Below, in pieces: positions 16,343 to 25,569 of a DNA stretch of 64,000 nucleotides. The notes beneath the pieces were generated by a model. That model was not told the origin of the DNA. It did not search any database and worked only from the letters and a program-made list of their open reading frames with translations. Origin of the DNA: Tepidimonas fonticaldi. GTDB taxonomy: Bacteria > Pseudomonadota > Gammaproteobacteria > Burkholderiales > Burkholderiaceae_C. The position numbers were made by a program, and so were the translations under genes. Within the stretch, counting starts at the first letter, position 1. Every line of letters starts with the position of its first letter. The stretch is from contig NZ_VJOO01000002.1 of assembly GCF_007556755.1 (NCBI RefSeq), forward strand, positions 145,060 to 209,059, read 5' to 3'.

Positions 16343-19218
16343 TGCGCTGGGAACTTCCCTGGCCGAAGCTGGCCGCATCCGGCACCGGCGACGAAGAGAA
16401 GCCGGACGGCTGGCAGCGCCACGTCGAGGCCTTGCGCCAGGCCGGCGTCCCTGAACCCGGCGCAGCGGTCCAGGGCCGCAGGCCGGCGACGGTAGCCGAC
16501 GAGCAGGCGCTGTACGACGTCGCGCCGTCGTTCGCGGAACTGCTGCCTTGGGTGGAGTTCTTGCCGCAGTCGAAGTCCATGCTGCTGGAGGATGGGCAGT
16601 CGGTCGCTGCCTTCTACGAGCTGGTGCCGCTGGGCACCGAGGGGCGGGAGCCCGGCTGGCTCGCGCATGCCCGCGATGCCTTGGAGAACGCGCTCCAGGA
16701 CTCGTTCGATGAGCTGGACGAAAACCCCTGGGTACTCCAGCTCTATGCCCAGGACGAGCCCAGCTTCGACCAGTACATGCAGACCCTGCGCGACTACGTG
16801 CAGCCGCGTGCCCGCGGCACCGCTTTCACCGAGTTCTACTTGCGCTTCTTCGGCCACCACCTGCGCGCGGTCGCCAAGCCGGGCGGCCTGTTCGAGGACA
16901 CGGTGGTCACGCGGCTGCGCTGGCGCGGCCAGACGCGGCGGGTGCGCATGGTGATCTATCGCCGTGCAACTGGGCAGGCAAGCCGCCGCGGCCAGACGCC
17001 CGAGCAGATGCTGAACATCGTCTGCGACCGCCTGTGCGGCGGCCTGGCGAACGCCGGCATCCAGGCACGGCGCATGGTCGCAGCCGACGTCCACGACTGG
17101 CTGCTGCGGTGGTTCAATCCGCGCCCGGCGATGCTTGGACCGAGTGCAGAGGACCGGGAGCGCTTCTACGCGCTGGCGCGCTACCCCGACAGCACCGAAG
17201 AAAGCGAGGCCGGCGAAATCGAGCTGGCGAGCGGGCGGGATTTCAGCCAGCGGCTGTTCTTCGGCCAGCCACGCTCCGACGTGGAGCACGGCACCTGGTA
17301 TTTCGACGGCATGCCGCACCGCGTGCTGATCACCGACCGGCTGCGCATGCCGCCCGGCACCGGACACCTGACCGGCGAGACCCGCAAAGGGGATGCCATC
17401 AACACGCTGTTCGACCAGATGCCGGAAGACACCTTGCTGTGTCTCACGATGGTCGCCACGCCGCAGGATGTCCTGGAAGCGGATCTCAACCACCTGGCGA
17501 AGAAGGCCGTGGGCGAGACGCTGGCGTCGGAGCAGACGTTGAAGGACGTGCAGGAAGCCCGCTCCCTCATCGGCAGCGCACACAAGCTCTACCGGGGGAC
17601 GCTGGCATTCTACCTGCGCGGACGCGACGAAGCGGAACTGGACCGGCGCGGCCTGGACCTGGCGAACGTGATGCTCAATGCTGGCTTGCAGCCGGTGCGC
17701 GAGGACGACGAGGTGGCGCCGCTCAACAGCTACTTGCGGTGGCTGCCATGCTGCTACAACCCCGGCCAGGATCGGCGCAAGTGGTACACCCAACTGATGT
17801 TCGCTCAGCACGCGGCGAACCTGTCGCCGGTGTGGGGCCGCGCTCAAGGTACGGGGCACCCGGGCATCACGATGTTCAACCGCGGTGGCGGGCCGATCAC
17901 CTTCGACCCGCTCAGCCGCCTGGATCGGCAGATGAACGCCCATCTGTTCCTGTTCGGCCCCACCGGCTCCGGCAAGAGCGCCACGCTCAACAACCTCTTG
18001 AATCAGGTCACGGCCATCTACCGACCGCGGCTGTTCATCGTGGAGGCTGGCAACAGCTTCGGCCTGTTCAGCGACTTCGCACGCATGCTCGGGCTGACGG
18101 TAAACCGGGTCAAGCTGGCCCCAGGTTCGGGCATCAGCCTCGCGCCATTCGCAGACGCGCGTCGGCTGATCGAGACGCCCAGCGACGTGCAGACGCTCGA
18201 CGCCGACGCGCTGGATGAAGACCCGCCACCAGATGCCTCGGCCATGGAGGCGGACGAGCAGCGCGACGTGCTCGGCGAACTGGAGATCACGGCGCGGCTG
18301 ATGATCACGGGCGGAGAGGACAAGGAGGAAGCCCGGATGACGCGGGCTGACCGCTCGCTGATCCGTCAGTGCATCCTCGACGCCGCCGAGCACTGCGTGG
18401 CCGACAAACGCACGGTGCTTACGCGCGACGTGCGCAACGCGTTGCGCGCCCGCGGCCAGGACCCGACGCTGCCCGAAATGCGCCGCGTGCGGCTGCTGGA
18501 GATGGCGGATGCGATGGACATGTTCTGTCAAGGCACGGACGGCGAAATGTTCGACCGCGACGGCACGCCGTGGCCCGAAGCCGACATCACCTTGGTTGAC
18601 CTCGCGACATACGCCCGCGAGGGCTACAACGCGCAGCTCTCCATCGCTTACATCAGCCTGATCAGCACGGTGAACAACATCGCCGAGCGCGACCAATACC
18701 TGGGACGCCCGATCATCAACGTCACCGACGAAGGCCACATCATCACGAAGAACCCGCTGCTCGCGCCCTACGTCGTGAAAATTACAAAGATGTGGAGGAA
18801 ATTGGGGGCCTGGTTCTGGCTCGCGACGCAGAACATCGACGACCTGCCGCGCGCCGCGGAGCCCATGCTCAACATGATCGAGTGGTGGATCTGTCTCAGC
18901 ATGCCGCCCGATGAAGTTGAGAAGATCGCGCGGTTCCGCGAACTCTCGCCCGCGCAGAAGGCGCTGATGCTTTCGGCGCGCAAGGAAGCGGGGAAATTCA
19001 CCGAAGGCGTCATCCTCTCCAAGAGCATGGAAGTGCTGTTCCGCGCCGTGCCGCCGTCCCTGTACCTCGCCCTCGCGCAGACAGAACCCGAGGAGAAGGC
19101 CGAACGCTACCAGCTCATGCAGCAGTACGGCTGCACCGAACTGGAAGCGGCTTTCAAGGTGGCCGAGAAGATCGACCAGGCCCGCGGCATCGAGTCGCCG
19201 GCCCTGGAACTGTCGTAA
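16342..19218 (+). CDS. VirB4/TraC-like conjugative transfer ATPase (TIGR03744)
   Basis: A 958-residue ATPase, the largest transfer protein. Walker A is FGPTGSGKSATLNN near residue 540; the Walker B region IINVTDEGHII lies near 790, followed by KITKMWRKLGAWFWLATQNI. The ATG at 16342 overlaps the upstream stop (TGATG), favouring translational coupling over the TTG one codon earlier. It energises pilus assembly and substrate transfer at the inner membrane. The length is normal for TIGR03744 (PFL_4706). Confidence 0.95.
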   Translation: MRWELPWPKLAASGTGDEEKPDGWQRHVEALRQAGVPEPGAAVQGRRPATVADEQALYDVAPSFAELLPWVEFLPQSKSMLLEDGQSVAAFYELVPLGTEGREPGWLAHARDALENALQDSFDELDENPWVLQLYAQDEPSFDQYMQTLRDYVQPRARGTAFTEFYLRFFGHHLRAVAKPGGLFEDTVVTRLRWRGQTRRVRMVIYRRATGQASRRGQTPEQMLNIVCDRLCGGLANAGIQARRMVAADVHDWLLRWFNPRPAMLGPSAEDRERFYALARYPDSTEESEAGEIELASGRDFSQRLFFGQPRSDVEHGTWYFDGMPHRVLITDRLRMPPGTGHLTGETRKGDAINTLFDQMPEDTLLCLTMVATPQDVLEADLNHLAKKAVGETLASEQTLKDVQEARSLIGSAHKLYRGTLAFYLRGRDEAELDRRGLDLANVMLNAGLQPVREDDEVAPLNSYLRWLPCCYNPGQDRRKWYTQLMFAQHAANLSPVWGRAQGTGHPGITMFNRGGGPITFDPLSRLDRQMNAHLFLFGPTGSGKSATLNNLLNQVTAIYRPRLFIVEAGNSFGLFSDFARMLGLTVNRVKLAPGSGISLAPFADARRLIETPSDVQTLDADALDEDPPPDASAMEADEQRDVLGELEITARLMITGGEDKEEARMTRADRSLIRQCILDAAEHCVADKRTVLTRDVRNALRARGQDPTLPEMRRVRLLEMADAMDMFCQGTDGEMFDRDGTPWPEADITLVDLATYAREGYNAQLSIAYISLISTVNNIAERDQYLGRPIINVTDEGHIITKNPLLAPYVVKITKMWRKLGAWFWLATQNIDDLPRAAEPMLNMIEWWICLSMPPDEVEKIARFRELSPAQKALMLSARKEAGKFTEGVILSKSMEVLFRAVPPSLYLALAQTEPEEKAERYQLMQQYGCTELEAAFKVAEKIDQARGIESPALELS

Positions 19219-19231
19219 ACCGGAGAACGCC

Positions 19232-20017
19232 ATGGAACAGAAACGTCCTTCCATTCCGATGCAGGTCCAGGCGTTCCGCCGTCGCCGCTGGCGGCCTCGC
19301 TGGCCCTGGGTATTGGCTGCTGCGCTGGTCGCGCTGCTGCTGATCTGGCTGGTGTCCCGGACGCCCGGCGAATCCTCAGCGCCGTCGCGCGCGCCGGTCA
19401 GCACGGCGCAGGTCGCTGGGCCACCCTGGCAGATGGGCAACCCGGAAGGCCGTTTCACGCTGACGCTCTATGCCGACCTGGAATGCCCGTTCTGCCGGGA
19501 GTATTTCCCGCAGCTCAAGCGCTGGGTCGGCAACAACACCGACGTGGCGCTGCAATGGCATCACCAGCCGCTGGCCGCGCACGAGCCTGCCGCGTCGGCC
19601 GAGGCACGTCTGGCCGAGTGCGCCGCCGAAGCGGGCGGGCATGCGGCGTTCTGGCAGGCGGTCGAATGGGTCTATGCCCACACGCGCAGCGACGGCCAGG
19701 GCTTGCCCGATGGCTTGCGTTACCCCGAAACAACGTCAGCCATCGAACAGTGCATGGCTAGCGAGCGCCCCAACGTGGCCATCCGCGCGCAGGCCGCGGA
19801 AGCCACCAAGAGCGGCGTGACCGCCACGCCGTCGCTGCGACTGCTCGATCGCCAGACGGGCCAGGCCATCCTGTTGCAGGGGCCGATCGAGGGCGATGCC
19901 TTGCTCTCGGCCATGGACCTGCTGGCGGCCGGGGAAATGGCCAGCGACGCGCCGGGTTCGCCCGCCACCCCCACATCCGAAATGCCTGCCGACGTTGTCG
20001 GCGACATGCCCAGGTAG
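19232..20017 (+). CDS. DsbA/DsbG-like periplasmic thioredoxin of the transfer operon
   Basis: A 261-residue protein anchored by one N-terminal membrane helix (PWVLAAALVALLLIWLVS). A thioredoxin-fold domain has active site DLECPFCREYFPQL (CPFC near residue 90) and the conserved cis-Pro region SGVTATPSLRLLD. It probably forms or isomerises disulfides in the Cys-containing transfer proteins (TIGR03756 and TIGR03755 families nearby). An acidic Pro-rich tail is unusual but harmless. It starts 13 bases after the VirB4-like gene. Confidence 0.88.
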   Translation: MEQKRPSIPMQVQAFRRRRWRPRWPWVLAAALVALLLIWLVSRTPGESSAPSRAPVSTAQVAGPPWQMGNPEGRFTLTLYADLECPFCREYFPQLKRWVGNNTDVALQWHHQPLAAHEPAASAEARLAECAAEAGGHAAFWQAVEWVYAHTRSDGQGLPDGLRYPETTSAIEQCMASERPNVAIRAQAAEATKSGVTATPSLRLLDRQTGQAILLQGPIEGDALLSAMDLLAAGEMASDAPGSPATPTSEMPADVVGDMPR

Positions 20018-20199
20018 CCCTCGGTCTTGAAGGCTACGGCGCGGCTCGCCGCGCTGACCGCTACCCGTTCGCTTTCGCATCCTGGCCGCGAACAATCACC
20101 GCCGCGCGGTGATGGATGCACCTTGTTCCGCTGTTTCCATCCCCAGGAGGGCTTGCCCTCCCAGGGTGGCGCCCTCCGCTCACTTTCTGGAGGTCCGCC

Positions 20200-20694
20200 A
20201 TGTCTCTCGTCGCCAACGACTCCTGCGTGGAGCCACGTTTTGCCCCCATGTCCCAATCCGATGACTGGATCATCCGGCAAGCCATCGCGCTGCTGGAGCA
20301 GCGGGTCTTCAAGAAGGGGCCATCCCTGGAGAGGCCTGCCGCCGTCAAGGACTACCTGCGCCTGAAACTGGCCGCCGAGCCCAATGAAGTCTTCGCCATC
20401 GTGTTCCTCAACAGCATGCACGAGGTGCTGGCCTACGAGCCGATGTTCAGAGGCACGATCCATTCGACCTCGGTGCATGCGCGTCCGATCGTGCAGCGTG
20501 CCTTGGAACTGAATGCGGCAGCGGTCATTTTTTCTCACCAACACCCTTCGGGCTGCACGGAGCCGTCGAGCGCGGACCGTGCGTTGACCCAAACGCTGAG
20601 GGCCGCGTTGTCGCTGATCGACGTGAGGGTGCTGGATCACCTCATCGTCGGCCAGGGCACGCCGTACTCGTTCGCGGAATCCGGCCTGCTGTAG
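20200..20694 (+). CDS. radC: RadC-like JAB-domain protein
   Basis: A 164-residue protein; the start at 20200 is set by TGGAGGT (20188-20194). The JAMM signature is complete: Glu in NEVFAIVFLNS, then SHQHPSGCTEPSSAD. Like other MPRN/RadC-like proteins on ICEs and plasmids it lacks the N-terminal helix-hairpin-helix part of chromosomal RadC. It may be a metalloprotease-like or DNA-linked factor; despite the name, a repair role is not established. A leader of about 180 bases without a gene separates it from the thioredoxin gene, and a terminator follows. Confidence 0.88.
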   Translation: MSLVANDSCVEPRFAPMSQSDDWIIRQAIALLEQRVFKKGPSLERPAAVKDYLRLKLAAEPNEVFAIVFLNSMHEVLAYEPMFRGTIHSTSVHARPIVQRALELNAAAVIFSHQHPSGCTEPSSADRALTQTLRAALSLIDVRVLDHLIVGQGTPYSFAESGLL

Positions 20695-20719
20695 CGACGG
20701 CATCGGCTCCCTGATCCAC

Positions 20720-20744
20720 GCGGAGGCTTCGGCCTCCGCTTTTT
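20720..20744 (+). terminator. Rho-independent terminator after radC
   Basis: GCGGAGGC - TTCG - GCCTCCGC is a perfect 8-bp stem with a tetraloop, followed by TTTTT. It ends the second transfer operon and leaves the third one to its own promoter. Confidence 0.88.
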
Positions 20745-20786
20745 CATGGGCGCGAGACAAGCAGGTATGCGGGCAGTGCGCGATGC

Positions 20787-20799
20787 GCATTGTTTGTTG
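20787..20799 (+). promoter_or_regulatory. Shared ATTGTTTG element before the third transfer operon
   Basis: GCATTGTTTGTTG has its core at 20789-20796, 68 bases before the TIGR03757 start codon. It matches the copies at 4210 and 11433. It lies 43 bases after a strong terminator, so it is well placed to be part of a new promoter. Confidence 0.55.
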
Positions 20800-20856
20800 G
20801 GGCCGCGTCGGCTTCGCGTTTGACTACTGCTCTGATCAACTTCAAGGGCACGCGAC

Positions 20857-21303
20857 ATGACAGCATCCCTTTCCAGGTTCGCGCCGGGCTGGCGAACCCT
20901 CGGCCGGGCCGTGGCGCTGCCGGCAGCCCTGGCCGTTTTCAGCCCGGCCACCTTCGCCGCCGACGTGGTGGTCGTCACCGACAGCCGCCACCCGGTCAAG
21001 ACCATGGGCGGCGAGCGGCTGATCGAGCTGGACGAAGCCCACAGGATTGAAGCGGAGCTTTCCGCGGGACTGCCCACCGACCCCGAACAGGCGACGGCCA
21101 TCGTCAAGCGCCGGCTGAATGGCGGCGGTGCCGATCTGCAGCGACGCATCGCTTCCGCATACCAAGGCGTTACCGACGCATGGAGCCTCGGCATCACCAG
21201 CCTCCCGGCCGTGGTGGTGGACAGGCGCTATGTGGTCTATGGCGAGCCGGATGTGGCTCGCGCTGTCGCGCGCATCGAGCAGCACCGGAGGACCCAGCCG
21301 TGA
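20857..21303 (+). CDS. ICE protein of the TIGR03757 family
   Basis: A 148-residue exported protein with signal sequence ALPAALAVFSPATFAADV. The mature part starts VVVVTDSRHPVKTMGGERLI and ends with SLGITSLPAVVVDRRYVVYG, a thioredoxin-like TrbC/TraW-type fragment typical of TIGR03757. It opens the third transfer operon. The stop overlaps the GTG start of the next gene (GTGA). Confidence 0.9.
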   Translation: MTASLSRFAPGWRTLGRAVALPAALAVFSPATFAADVVVVTDSRHPVKTMGGERLIELDEAHRIEAELSAGLPTDPEQATAIVKRRLNGGGADLQRRIASAYQGVTDAWSLGITSLPAVVVDRRYVVYGEPDVARAVARIEQHRRTQP

Positions 21304-22247
21304 CCCGACCATTCGACCTGATGCGCCGCCTGCGCGCTGGCGTGGCTTCGTTGCTGCTGCTCAGCGCCACGGGCAGCTACGCCCTCAATACAGCGACCAT
21401 CATCGGCTCGGTGGCATCGCCCGATTGCCTCGAATACCGCGTCGTCGGCATCTGCTACTGGCTCTACTGCACATGGACGGGCTGCACCGTGCGCACGTCG
21501 ATCAAGGTGCGCCACTACATCCCCGATGCAGTGGTGTCGTCGTACTCGAATACCGGAGAAAACCCCTGGGTCGAAGTCCAGGCAATGAGCACGCCCAACC
21601 CGTCCGCCCAAGCTGGCGGCGACGGAACGACGAACGAGGATCACGAAAACAGCCTCGCCAAATTCAAGAACGCGGATGTCATCGGTCACCCCGGCGCAGA
21701 GGTGTTCAACCAGTTCGTCTCTTCGTCAGGCTACTTCTGTGAGGGCGCGGGCACGGCGTTTATGCCGTACTTGCTCAGCACCCTGGATACGCTGGCCTGG
21801 CGCTACAACGTGCCCGAGATGGCCTACCCGGAAGCGCTGATTCCGGGCCGGCGCGAAGTCGGTGCCCGTACCACGATGAATCTCTGGGGCAACGTGTATC
21901 CCCGTGGCGGCTTCCTGCACCAGACCGACGACTTCAAGGCCGGCGCAGTGGTGGCCCAGCGTGCGGGCGATGTGGTCACGCGCCGCGGGCAGATCCACGT
22001 CTATCAGCCGTTGCTTGCCAACTCCCGTGACGGCTACTGGCCGGCCGGCGCGCTGATGGAGGGCGATGCCTCGACCGGCAAGTGGCAAGAACTCACGCCC
22101 GTCCTGTCCTCGTCCTGCACGGTCTTCCCGCGCAGCGGCTTCCTTACCCAGGCCCAGCAAGGCGACTACGCATGGGCGCTGTGGCGGCCGTATGCCTGCT
22201 GCGAGCGCCGGGGCCAGGTGTTCCTGGGCAGCGTCGATTTCCTCTGA
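21300..22247 (+). CDS. ICE protein of the TIGR03756 family (TraU-like)
   Basis: A 315-residue exported protein. The GTG at 21300 is chosen because it overlaps the upstream stop and keeps the full signal region (LRAGVASLLLLSATGSYA); the ATG at 21321 is an alternative. The mature part is Cys-rich (CLEYRVVGICYWLYCTWTGC, CEGAG, YACCER), fitting the TraU-like TIGR03756 family (PFL_4710) and suggesting disulfides made with help from the thioredoxin encoded upstream. It acts in the periplasm in pilus assembly. Confidence 0.9.
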   Translation: MTRPFDLMRRLRAGVASLLLLSATGSYALNTATIIGSVASPDCLEYRVVGICYWLYCTWTGCTVRTSIKVRHYIPDAVVSSYSNTGENPWVEVQAMSTPNPSAQAGGDGTTNEDHENSLAKFKNADVIGHPGAEVFNQFVSSSGYFCEGAGTAFMPYLLSTLDTLAWRYNVPEMAYPEALIPGRREVGARTTMNLWGNVYPRGGFLHQTDDFKAGAVVAQRAGDVVTRRGQIHVYQPLLANSRDGYWPAGALMEGDASTGKWQELTPVLSSSCTVFPRSGFLTQAQQGDYAWALWRPYACCERRGQVFLGSVDFL

Positions 22248-22256
22248 GGGGGTGCC

Positions 22257-23654
22257 ATGAAGTTCCGTCCTGCATTCAATCCGTTCTCCCGCCGGGTACG
22301 TCGCACGGAGATCGTCCTGGCACTGGCCGGCGCGCTCGCGCTGGGCAGCGGCGTGGCCTGGGGTCAACTGGGATACCAGACCAGCGGCAGCGTCATCGGC
22401 GATGACGTCATGTACTCGATCGGTGGCGGCAACGCCGTGTCGATGGGACGTGCAGCCGGCATGCGCTCCATCGGTGTCGGCGTGGGTTGGAACAGCAACT
22501 TGATCTGCGGCGACATGAGCATCCAGACCACGTTGAAGAACCAACTTAACGGCATTACCAACGGCTTCCAGCAAATCATGTCGTCGGTGATCCAGAGTGC
22601 CACCAGTGCGGTGGCATCGTTGCCCGCACTGATCATCCAGCGGGCCGATCCCGGTCTGTACAACCTGCTCACCAATGGCGTGCTGCAGGCGCGGCTGGAT
22701 TTCGACCGCAGCAAGCTGACGTGCCGTGCCATGGCCGAGAAGATGGCCGAAACGGCGGGCGGCCAACTCGGCTGGAGCCAGATGGCCGAAGGGCTGGCGC
22801 TGCGCGATGCCGTGTCGAGCACGGATGCGGTCTCGGCCATCGAGCAGGCCGAGACGCGCCGCGGCAATGACGGCGTGCCGTGGGTCGGGGGCAGCAACGC
22901 GGGCGGCTCCGGCCAGCCCGCGATCAAGGTCGTCGGCGATGTCACCCGCGCTGGCTACAACCTGGTCAACGGCCGCGGCGTGACCGACACCTCGTCCATT
23001 GCGCCGGCCAGTTGCAGCAGTCTCTCGTGCCAGACCTGGACCTCGCCGCAGGCTGCCGTCGAGTGGGCCACGCGCGTGCTCGGCGAGAAGGAGCAGCGCA
23101 CGTGCGATGCCTGCACCAAGACCGAGACGACGCCGGGCGTCGGGCTCACGCCGCTGATCCAGGAGGAGTACGACGCCAAGCTGCAGGCGCTCCAGGACCT
23201 GGTAACCAAGGCCAAGAACACGACGCCGGAGAACCTGCGCGAAGCTGGCAGTGCGTCGCTGCCGATCACGCGCGGCGTGATCGAGGCGCTGCGCGACGAG
23301 CCCGACCAGCACCTGCTGTCGCAGCGCCTCGCGTCCGAGGTCGCGCTGGCATCCGTGCTGGAGAAAGCGCTGCTGCTGCAGCGCACGCTGCTCACGGGCA
23401 AGAAGGAGCCCAACGTCGCGGCGAACGAACTTGCCGTGGAGGCGGTGAACCACGAGAGCGACACGCTCGACCGTGAGATTCGCAACCTCAAGACCGAACT
23501 GGAGCTGCGGCGCGAACTGGCGAACAACTCGCCCATGGCGATCATCCAGCGCCACGGCGCGCGCGCGGCCGGTTCGCGCGGCATCTACGAGGGCGATCCT
23601 GTGCCGGACCGTCTCGACCAGCTCCAGAAGGGCAATCCGGGGAGTCGGCCATGA
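22257..23654 (+). CDS. ICE protein of the TIGR03755 family (TraH-like)
   Basis: A 465-residue exported protein with signal sequence VLALAGALALGSGVAWG. The Gly-rich start of the mature part (GYQTSGSVIGDDVMYSIGGG) and the Cys pairs (SCSSLSCQTW, CDACTK) are typical of TIGR03755 (PFL_4711). The C-terminal half is long helix/coiled coil. It is probably an outer-membrane or periplasmic pilus assembly protein. It overlaps the next gene by ATGA. Confidence 0.9.
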   Translation: MKFRPAFNPFSRRVRRTEIVLALAGALALGSGVAWGQLGYQTSGSVIGDDVMYSIGGGNAVSMGRAAGMRSIGVGVGWNSNLICGDMSIQTTLKNQLNGITNGFQQIMSSVIQSATSAVASLPALIIQRADPGLYNLLTNGVLQARLDFDRSKLTCRAMAEKMAETAGGQLGWSQMAEGLALRDAVSSTDAVSAIEQAETRRGNDGVPWVGGSNAGGSGQPAIKVVGDVTRAGYNLVNGRGVTDTSSIAPASCSSLSCQTWTSPQAAVEWATRVLGEKEQRTCDACTKTETTPGVGLTPLIQEEYDAKLQALQDLVTKAKNTTPENLREAGSASLPITRGVIEALRDEPDQHLLSQRLASEVALASVLEKALLLQRTLLTGKKEPNVAANELAVEAVNHESDTLDREIRNLKTELELRRELANNSPMAIIQRHGARAAGSRGIYEGDPVPDRLDQLQKGNPGSRP

Positions 23655-24022
23655 GCCCGGCGCGCATGGCCTGGCGGCCGCTGCGCTGGTTGTTCAGCCG
23701 GCGCGCGGCGAAGACGCTGCTGTGGCTGGTGCTTATCGTTGCCGCCGCAGTGGGGGCGAACGTCGCGGGCATCAACCTGGTCGGCAGCGTTGCAGGCTGG
23801 GAACGGTGGCTGGCGGCCTCCGCAGGGTATTTCTTCATCTGGCGGCTGTGCGTGTACGCGGCAACGGCCTATGGATGGTTCTGGATGCGCCGCCGGGTGC
23901 TGGCCCGCGAAGACCAAAGCGGGACAGATGGGCAGGCGCGGCGCCGGCTGATCCGTACCGAGGTCGCCGGCGTCGTCGCCATCGTCGCGCTGGAAGCCAG
24001 CCTGTTGATGCAGGCCGCTTGA
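23651..24022 (+). CDS. Small ICE membrane protein
   Basis: A 123-residue protein with three likely membrane helices (TLLWLVLIVAAAVGANVAGI, AASAGYFFIWRLCVYAATAY, VAGVVAIVALEASLLMQAA) and an Arg-rich cytoplasmic loop. It sits between the TIGR03755 and TraG-N genes and is a regular but unnamed member of this operon in ICEclc-type elements. No function can be read from the sequence. Confidence 0.75.
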   Translation: MSPARMAWRPLRWLFSRRAAKTLLWLVLIVAAAVGANVAGINLVGSVAGWERWLAASAGYFFIWRLCVYAATAYGWFWMRRRVLAREDQSGTDGQARRRLIRTEVAGVVAIVALEASLLMQAA

Positions 24023-24037
24023 GGGGAGATCGGGGCC

Positions 24038-25558
24038 ATGACGCTCTTCACGACCGACTATCTGGAGTACTACCTCACCCTCGTGTCCTGGATCGTCAAC
24101 AACGGTATCTGGGCCGTGCTGGTGTCCAGCGGGGTGTTCGCGCTGCCTTTCGTCGCCATCGTCGTGCAGGAGTGGCTGAAGGCCCGCGCGGAAGGCGCTG
24201 ACGAGGGCAACAAAGGCGTTCTGAGTGCCGCCCGTATCGAGAACCGGGTGTTCGTCGCGATCGTGGTGGTGATGTTCGCGGGCATTCCGTTCATCGACGT
24301 GGACCTCAGCACCATCCAGTACGACAGCTCGCGCTCGGCGCAGTGCCAGGTCAGCGTGCCGCAGCCCACGGAAACCGGCTGGTCGCAGTCCTTCAGCACC
24401 ATCAACAACCAGTCGGCGAAGGTGCCGGTCTGGTGGGCTTTCATGCACGCGCTCTCGCGCGCCGTCACGAGCGCCTCGGTAGCGGCGATCCCGTGCGGTA
24501 CGGACCTGCGGCAGATGAGGATGGAGATCGACGCGACCCGCATTGACGACCCGGTACTGGCTCAGGAGGTCGCGGACTTCTCGCGGGATTGCTATGGGCC
24601 TGCGCGGGCCAAATTGTTCATGCAGCGCCCGGATCTCGATGAGCAGCAGATGCACGACGTAACCTGGATCGGCTCGCGCTTTTTCACGGACACGGGTGGC
24701 TACTACGACAGCTACCGCTCCAGCACGGCGCGCGAGGCATGGCCCTATGACGACACCCGCGATGCAGGCCTCGCGCAGGTTGCCAATGGTGGCGGCTACC
24801 CGACCTGCAGGCAGTGGTGGTCAGACGGCAGCAACGGCCTGCGCGCGCGGCTGCTGGGGCAAGTGGACCCGACCCTGCTGAATCGCCTGGCGGGCTGGGC
24901 CGGGTTCCTCAGCCGGGCCGAGGTGGACGATTCGGTGATCCGCGCCATCGCGTCACCGCGGCAGCAGAAACTGAACCAGGGCAGCGTCTATACGGACTAC
25001 GGCGGCCAGATCGACAAGACCCTGCCGAACATCGTGACGCGCGCCACGGGCGACGTGGGGATGGCAGTCGGCGCGATTGCCGCGTTTCCTGCCATGGATG
25101 TCGTGCGCCAATCCCTGCCCATGATCCTCGCCTTACTGAAGATGGCGCTGGTCATCTGCATCCCGCTCGTGCTGGTTGTGGGCACCTACGACCTGAAGAC
25201 GGTCGTCACCGTCAGCGTCGTGCAGTTCGCGCTGTTCTTCACGGACTTCTGGTTCCAGCTCGCACGCTGGATCGATTCAACGATTCTGGACGCGCTTTAT
25301 GGCTGGGGCTTTGGCTGGAACCGGCCGCACACCAACTTTGACCCGCTGGTAGGGTTGAACAACGCCTTCGGCGACATGCTCCTGATGTTCGTCATGGGCA
25401 CGATGTTCCTGGTTCTGCCGGGATTCTGGCTGGCGAGCCTTACCTGGGTTGGGATTCGGGCCGGGCACGTCATCCAGGGACTTTCCGATGGCAGCAAGAG
25501 CGCCGGCCAAGCTGGCGGCAAGGGTGCCGGGGCGCTCACCGGAGGAAAACTGAAATAG
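24038..25558 (+). CDS. traG: TraG N-terminal-domain conjugation protein
   Basis: A 506-residue polytopic membrane protein of the TraG-N family. Early helices include VLVSSGVFALPFVAIVVQEW and VFVAIVVVMFAGIPFIDVDL. A large periplasmic part contains WPYDDTRDAGLAQVANGGGY, followed by a cluster of C-terminal helices (PMILALLKMALVICIPLVLV, MLLMFVMGTMFLVLPGFWLA). It is the MPF_G form and lacks the long C-terminal extension of F-plasmid TraG. It stabilises mating pairs or takes part in pilus assembly. It is the last gene of the third transfer operon. Confidence 0.92.
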   Translation: MTLFTTDYLEYYLTLVSWIVNNGIWAVLVSSGVFALPFVAIVVQEWLKARAEGADEGNKGVLSAARIENRVFVAIVVVMFAGIPFIDVDLSTIQYDSSRSAQCQVSVPQPTETGWSQSFSTINNQSAKVPVWWAFMHALSRAVTSASVAAIPCGTDLRQMRMEIDATRIDDPVLAQEVADFSRDCYGPARAKLFMQRPDLDEQQMHDVTWIGSRFFTDTGGYYDSYRSSTAREAWPYDDTRDAGLAQVANGGGYPTCRQWWSDGSNGLRARLLGQVDPTLLNRLAGWAGFLSRAEVDDSVIRAIASPRQQKLNQGSVYTDYGGQIDKTLPNIVTRATGDVGMAVGAIAAFPAMDVVRQSLPMILALLKMALVICIPLVLVVGTYDLKTVVTVSVVQFALFFTDFWFQLARWIDSTILDALYGWGFGWNRPHTNFDPLVGLNNAFGDMLLMFVMGTMFLVLPGFWLASLTWVGIRAGHVIQGLSDGSKSAGQAGGKGAGALTGGKLK

Positions 25559-25569
25559 CGCGAGGCCGG

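Noticed and set aside
16336..19458. Open frame of 1040 codons on the minus strand across the VirB4-like gene
   Set aside because: The plus-strand frame has Walker motifs and operon overlaps; the minus frame has low-complexity composition and no recognisable domain.
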